From contig JAAYRN010000015.1 in the NCBI GenBank assembly GCA_012518765.1, forward strand, positions 1 through 8,939: a DNA stretch of 8,939 bases. Reading direction: 5' to 3'. The notes below the pieces were generated by a model. It did not search any database, had not been told where the DNA came from, and saw only the letters and a program-made list of their open reading frames with translations. This DNA is from Bacteroidales bacterium (GTDB lineage: Bacteria > Bacteroidota > Bacteroidia > Bacteroidales > WCHB1-69). The stretch's first letter is position 1; every line of letters begins with the position of its first letter. Below, one piece after another: positions 6,207-8,939 of the stretch. A program made the position numbers and the translations under genes.

Positions 6207-8621
6207 CTACTTGATTTTTACAATCGTTTTTCCCGCCCCGCCCCATTCAAGTTTTTCGTCATAATACTCCTGTATATGTATATTTTTAGCCAATATATCG
6301 CGTGTAATGGAGCGAAGGATTCCGCTACCTTTTCCATGTATAATTTTCACTTCATGAATGCGGAGTAAAATGGCATCGTCTATGTATCGCTCTACGATTT
6401 CTGTAGCCTCGTCGGCTCGCATACCGCGAATATCAAGTTCCAATTTAAATGAAGTTGATTTTTTATTAATCTCTGTATAAATATTTTTACCTCCATACTG
6501 AGGTGTGTTTGACTTGGTTTCTTTTTTAATGTTTTTCGTTTTACGTACTTTGTCTATGGTTGTTTTTAAATTGATAGAATTAAAAGACACAACGACATCT
6601 TCGCCATCAATAAAAGTTACTTGTCCTACAGTATTTATTTCATTTATAACAACATAATCCATTTCTTTTATGCGATTATCTTCTTGTTGAATCGCTTTTT
6701 TTATAGGTTGCTTGGGTGGGGTTGGTAATTTTTTTTCAAGGGCTTTATGAAAGGTTTTTATTCCTTCTTTGGTTTGCTTCACAAGTTCTTTGTCCGCCTT
6801 ACTTTCTTTAATGTCTTTGATTGTTTTTTCGATAAGTTTGTTTGTAGTATTCAACATATCTTGAGCTTCTTTTTTGGCTTCTTTGAGTATATTGAATTTT
6901 TGTGTTTCTAAGTTAGTTTTTAAATTTTCATATTTATCAATAAGTTCTTTTAATTGACCGTCAACTGCTTCTGACATTTTCTTTTGGTTTTCAAGTTCTA
7001 TTTTCTCTCTTTCTAATTTTTGCAAAAGAAACTCATAGTCTATTTGTGTTGTTCCGATTTTTTCGATAGCAGTTTGTAATAAATTTTCCGATAATCCTAT
7101 TTTTCGGGCAATTTCAAAAGTAAACGAACTCCCCCATTTTCCTATTTTCAACGTAAAGAGGGGCTTCATTTCTTCTTCATCAAAAAGCATAGCTGCATTT
7201 ACAAGTCCATCTGTTTGATTTGCCATGGCTTTCAAATTTCCAAAATGGGTTGTTACCACTCCAAAAGCCTTGCGATTTGATAATATTTCCAGTAGCGTTT
7301 CGGCTATGGCTCCTCCGTATTGAGGGTCGGTTCCGCTTCCTAATTCATCCATTAAAAAAAGTGTAGATTCGTCTGCTTCTTGTAATAAAGCATTCATATT
7401 TTTCAAGCGAAAACTATAGGTACTCAAGTCATTTTCAATAGATTGATCGTCTCCAATATCTAAAAAGAATTTATAAAATATTCCAAATTCCGACAGTTCG
7501 GAAGCAGGTATTAAGAGTCCACATTGAAACATATATTGAAGTAAAGCCACTGTTTTTAAGCATACTGATTTACCTCCTGCATTGGGACCTGATATGATTA
7601 ATATTCTTGAGTCTTTGTTTATTTCTACAGTTAGCGGAACTACTTCTTTTTTTTGTTGTTGAAAATTCAAATACAGCAGAGGATGCTTGGCTTTCTGCCA
7701 CTTAATCAATTGTTTATCTACAATAATAGGTTTAATGGCATGTATAGATAGGGCAAATTTGGCTTTTGCTCGTATGCAATCTATTTGCCCTAAAAACTCA
7801 AAAGCATGGTTAAGAGAGGGAATATGTTCTCGCAACTCATTGGTAAACAACGTTAAAATACGTATAACTTCCCGTTTTTCATCTGATTTTAGGTTTCTCA
7901 AATTATTGTTTAGTTCAAAAACTTCTTGAGGTTCTATATAAACGGTCTGCCCTGTAGCCGATTCGTCGTGAATAAATCCTTTCAATCGCCGTTTATGAGC
8001 AGCAGGAACGGGAATAACCAAGCGTCCTTCGCGAACGGTAACCTCAGCTGTAGCTTCCATTAGTTCATCTTTTTTAGCCTGATGAACCAATTTCCGAAGT
8101 TGTTTTTGTACTTCATTTTCTATGCCTACGATTTTTTGTCGAATTGTTTGTAAATCAGGCGATGCATTGCTTTTAACGTTTCCTTTGTCGTCAACCAACA
8201 AGTCCATTGTTTTTATTAATTCATTATCAACTGTTACGCCTTCGGTCAGCTGCTGTAAATAAGGATATTTTTCTTCTTCTTTTTTTACCCTAAAAAACAA
8301 TAAACATGCTTGTATCGTTTTTAGTACAGCCCTTAATTCACAAAAAGGTTCAAGGTCAATATAAGTTCCTTCTATCTGAATACGTGTTAATTCAGAACGA
8401 GTATCTATGTAGTTTTGAGCGGGGAATGAAGTTTCAAATAATAATATTTGTCGAAACTCTTCTGTTTGTTCGTGTAAACGAGTGATGATATCCACATGTG
8501 TATGCAACTCAATAGCATCTACTTTTTTACATCCTAAGCTACTGATACAACATTCTTTTATTAAGTTTCGTATGCTGTCAAAACCTATTTTTTTCTCATA
8601 ATTAGAAGGATAAATCATCAT
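6207..8621 (-). CDS. mutS2: MutS2 family ATPase/endonuclease with C-terminal Smr domain
   Basis: An 804-residue homologue of MutS2, which binds branched DNA and, in Bacillus, collided ribosomes; it is not a mismatch-repair MutS. Order of parts: the lever/clamp-like N-terminal region to about 330; the ABC ATPase with Walker A G-P-N-A-G-G-K-S at 345-352, D-D-Q-S-I-E at 391-396 and a signature-type S-T-Y-S, Walker B L-F-L-M-D-E at 421-426 with Asp425-Glu426, and T-T-H-F at 457-460; a long charged coiled coil at about 525-630; a small KOW-like beta segment at about 653-693; and the Smr domain with L-D-I-R-G at 728-732 and H-G-K-G-S-G at 762-767. Both Smr nuclease motifs are intact. Trp496 in G-K-W-G-S-S replaces a position I remember as Pro in relatives. 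The start could be either of two adjacent ATGs (8619-8621 or 8616-8618). It is the first gene of its group, 37 bp downstream of the rpmH terminator. Confidence 0.96.
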   Translation of the reverse strand: MMIYPSNYEKKIGFDSIRNLIKECCISSLGCKKVDAIELHTHVDIITRLHEQTEEFRQILLFETSFPAQNYIDTRSELTRIQIEGTYIDLEPFCELRAVLKTIQACLLFFRVKKEEEKYPYLQQLTEGVTVDNELIKTMDLLVDDKGNVKSNASPDLQTIRQKIVGIENEVQKQLRKLVHQAKKDELMEATAEVTVREGRLVIPVPAAHKRRLKGFIHDESATGQTVYIEPQEVFELNNNLRNLKSDEKREVIRILTLFTNELREHIPSLNHAFEFLGQIDCIRAKAKFALSIHAIKPIIVDKQLIKWQKAKHPLLYLNFQQQKKEVVPLTVEINKDSRILIISGPNAGGKSVCLKTVALLQYMFQCGLLIPASELSEFGIFYKFFLDIGDDQSIENDLSTYSFRLKNMNALLQEADESTLFLMDELGSGTDPQYGGAIAETLLEILSNRKAFGVVTTHFGNLKAMANQTDGLVNAAMLFDEEEMKPLFTLKIGKWGSSFTFEIARKIGLSENLLQTAIEKIGTTQIDYEFLLQKLEREKIELENQKKMSEAVDGQLKELIDKYENLKTNLETQKFNILKEAKKEAQDMLNTTNKLIEKTIKDIKESKADKELVKQTKEGIKTFHKALEKKLPTPPKQPIKKAIQQEDNRIKEMDYVVINEINTVGQVTFIDGEDVVVSFNSINLKTTIDKVRKTKNIKKETKSNTPQYGGKNIYTEINKKSTSFKLELDIRGMRADEATEIVERYIDDAILLRIHEVKIIHGKGSGILRSITRDILAKNIHIQEYYDEKLEWGGAGKTIVKIK

Positions 8622-8658
8622 TTGAAATGAATATATTATACTTGCAAACTTCCATATG

Positions 8659-8694
8659 AAAAAAGAGAAAGTAACGTTTTACTTTCTCTTTTTT
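8659..8694 (-). terminator. Strong hairpin terminator after rpmH (possibly bidirectional)
   Basis: AAAAAAGAGAAAGTAA (8659-8674) and its exact complement (8679-8694) form an uninterrupted 16-bp stem with a CGTT tetraloop (8675-8678). On the minus strand the RNA ends in a U-run (UUUUUUC), as expected of an intrinsic terminator for rpmH, which stops 24 bp upstream of it. The plus strand also carries a T7 run (8689-8695), so it could work both ways. It separates rpmH from mutS2. Confidence 0.8.
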
Positions 8695-8718
8695 TATTAT
8701 AATAAAAAACACTAAAAA

Positions 8719-8880
8719 TTAAAATTTCTTTCCTAATTTTTCATCCGATACGGTTAATTTTCTTCTTCCTTTTGCTCTGCGTGCAGCTAATACACGTCTT
8801 CCGTTGGCTGTTGCCATTCTTTCTCTAAAACCGTGTTTATTTTTTCTTTTTCTGTTCGATGGTTGATATGTTCTCTTCAT
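8719..8880 (-). CDS. rpmH: 50S ribosomal protein L34 (bL34)
   Basis: A 53-residue, strongly basic protein of the large ribosomal subunit. It starts M-K-R-T-Y-Q-P-S-N-R-K-R-K and continues K-H-G-F-R-E-R-M at residues 15-22, then G-R-R-V-L-A-A-R-R-A-K-G-R-R-K-L at about 27-42, which is the full L34 signature. A C-terminal extension (T-V-S-D-E-K-L-G-K-K-F) makes it slightly longer than the 44-46 residues of many proteobacterial forms. The start ATG at 8878-8880 is fixed by the family N-terminus. The 59 bases upstream to the window edge contain no recognisable gene start and no clear Shine-Dalgarno. It is followed by the strong hairpin at 8659-8694 and so is probably transcribed separately from mutS2. 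Here rpmH is not next to dnaA or rnpA within the visible stretch. Confidence 0.97.
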   Translation of the reverse strand: MKRTYQPSNRKRKNKHGFRERMATANGRRVLAARRAKGRRKLTVSDEKLGKKF

Positions 8881-8939
8881 CTGTATATTGAATTAAGAAA
8901 TTATTTTTCAAATTTTCCTTTTCCCAATGCGTCTTATAA

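Noticed and set aside
6200..6210. GTAGACTCTAC palindrome over the mutS2 stop codon
   Set aside because: The centre leaves only a one-base loop and the following minus-strand run is A, not U, so it is neither a hairpin nor a terminator; probably chance.
7687..7929. Plus-strand open frame of 80 codons
   Set aside because: It is antisense within mutS2 with no family resemblance.
8635..8648. TATAAT (minus strand) and TTTG upstream of mutS2 as a promoter
   Set aside because: TATAAT is not the Bacteroidota -7 form, and no TAnnTTTG box sits at 19-21 bp from the TTTG; support is too weak to annotate.
8909..8916. AAAATTTG (minus strand) as a -7 box for rpmH
   Set aside because: It has one mismatch to TAnnTTTG and no -33 element at the right distance; the window edge limits judgement.
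8881..8939. 3' end of a further gene upstream of rpmH
   Set aside because: Short minus-strand frames end here, but 59 bases are too few to recognise any protein.

Overview
The window looks like ordinary chromosome from an AT-rich member of the Bacteroidota, most likely Bacteroidales. Four things point that way. The start codons have no Shine-Dalgarno sequence and are preceded by A/T-rich DNA. The best promoter matches are of the Bacteroidota type (TAnnTTTG -7 boxes). The proteins match Bacteroidota versions as I remember them, in particular the TGS-domain nucleoside kinase, the MutS2 and the TrmH-family methylase. The one exported protein of unknown function is a small beta-barrel-like protein typical of this phylum. 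This placement is inferred from sequence features, not from a search.

Layout. Positions 1-1866 (minus strand) hold a tight set of four genes transcribed in the order ruvX (Holliday-junction resolvase-like/16S pre-rRNA processing), def (peptide deformylase), a short TPR lipoprotein, and ribF (FAD synthetase/riboflavin kinase, cut by the window edge). Gaps are 3, 11 and 7 bp, so this is very probably one operon. Positions 1867-2033 are a 167-bp divergent intergenic region with a candidate promoter facing each way and a 14-bp perfect dyad. Positions 2034-2708 are the only plus-strand gene, a secreted beta-barrel-like protein of unknown function. It converges, with only 3 bp between stop codons, on a second minus-strand set at 2712-8621. 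That set is transcribed mutS2, murB, a TGS/uridine-kinase-like fusion protein, and a TrmH/SpoU RNA methyltransferase. The last three are packed (10- and 5-bp gaps), and a 72-bp gap separates mutS2 from murB. Upstream of mutS2 is a strong 16-bp hairpin terminator, then rpmH (ribosomal protein L34), a short gene of 53 codons at 8719-8880.

How the genes relate. Most are growth-linked housekeeping functions: ribosome and RNA (rpmH, the methylase, ruvX, def), cell wall (murB), DNA or ribosome maintenance (mutS2), and cofactors and nucleotides (ribF, the kinase). MurB is itself a flavoenzyme, but ribF lies in the other operon. I found no mobile elements, CRISPR arrays, tRNA or rRNA genes, phage genes or toxin-antitoxin modules, and all complete genes look intact. 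I do not see a convincing new system. The items most worth a second look are the TGS-kinase fusion, the altered HxGH motif in RibF, the short TPR lipoprotein placed between def and ribF, and the regulatory DNA between ruvX and the beta-barrel gene.
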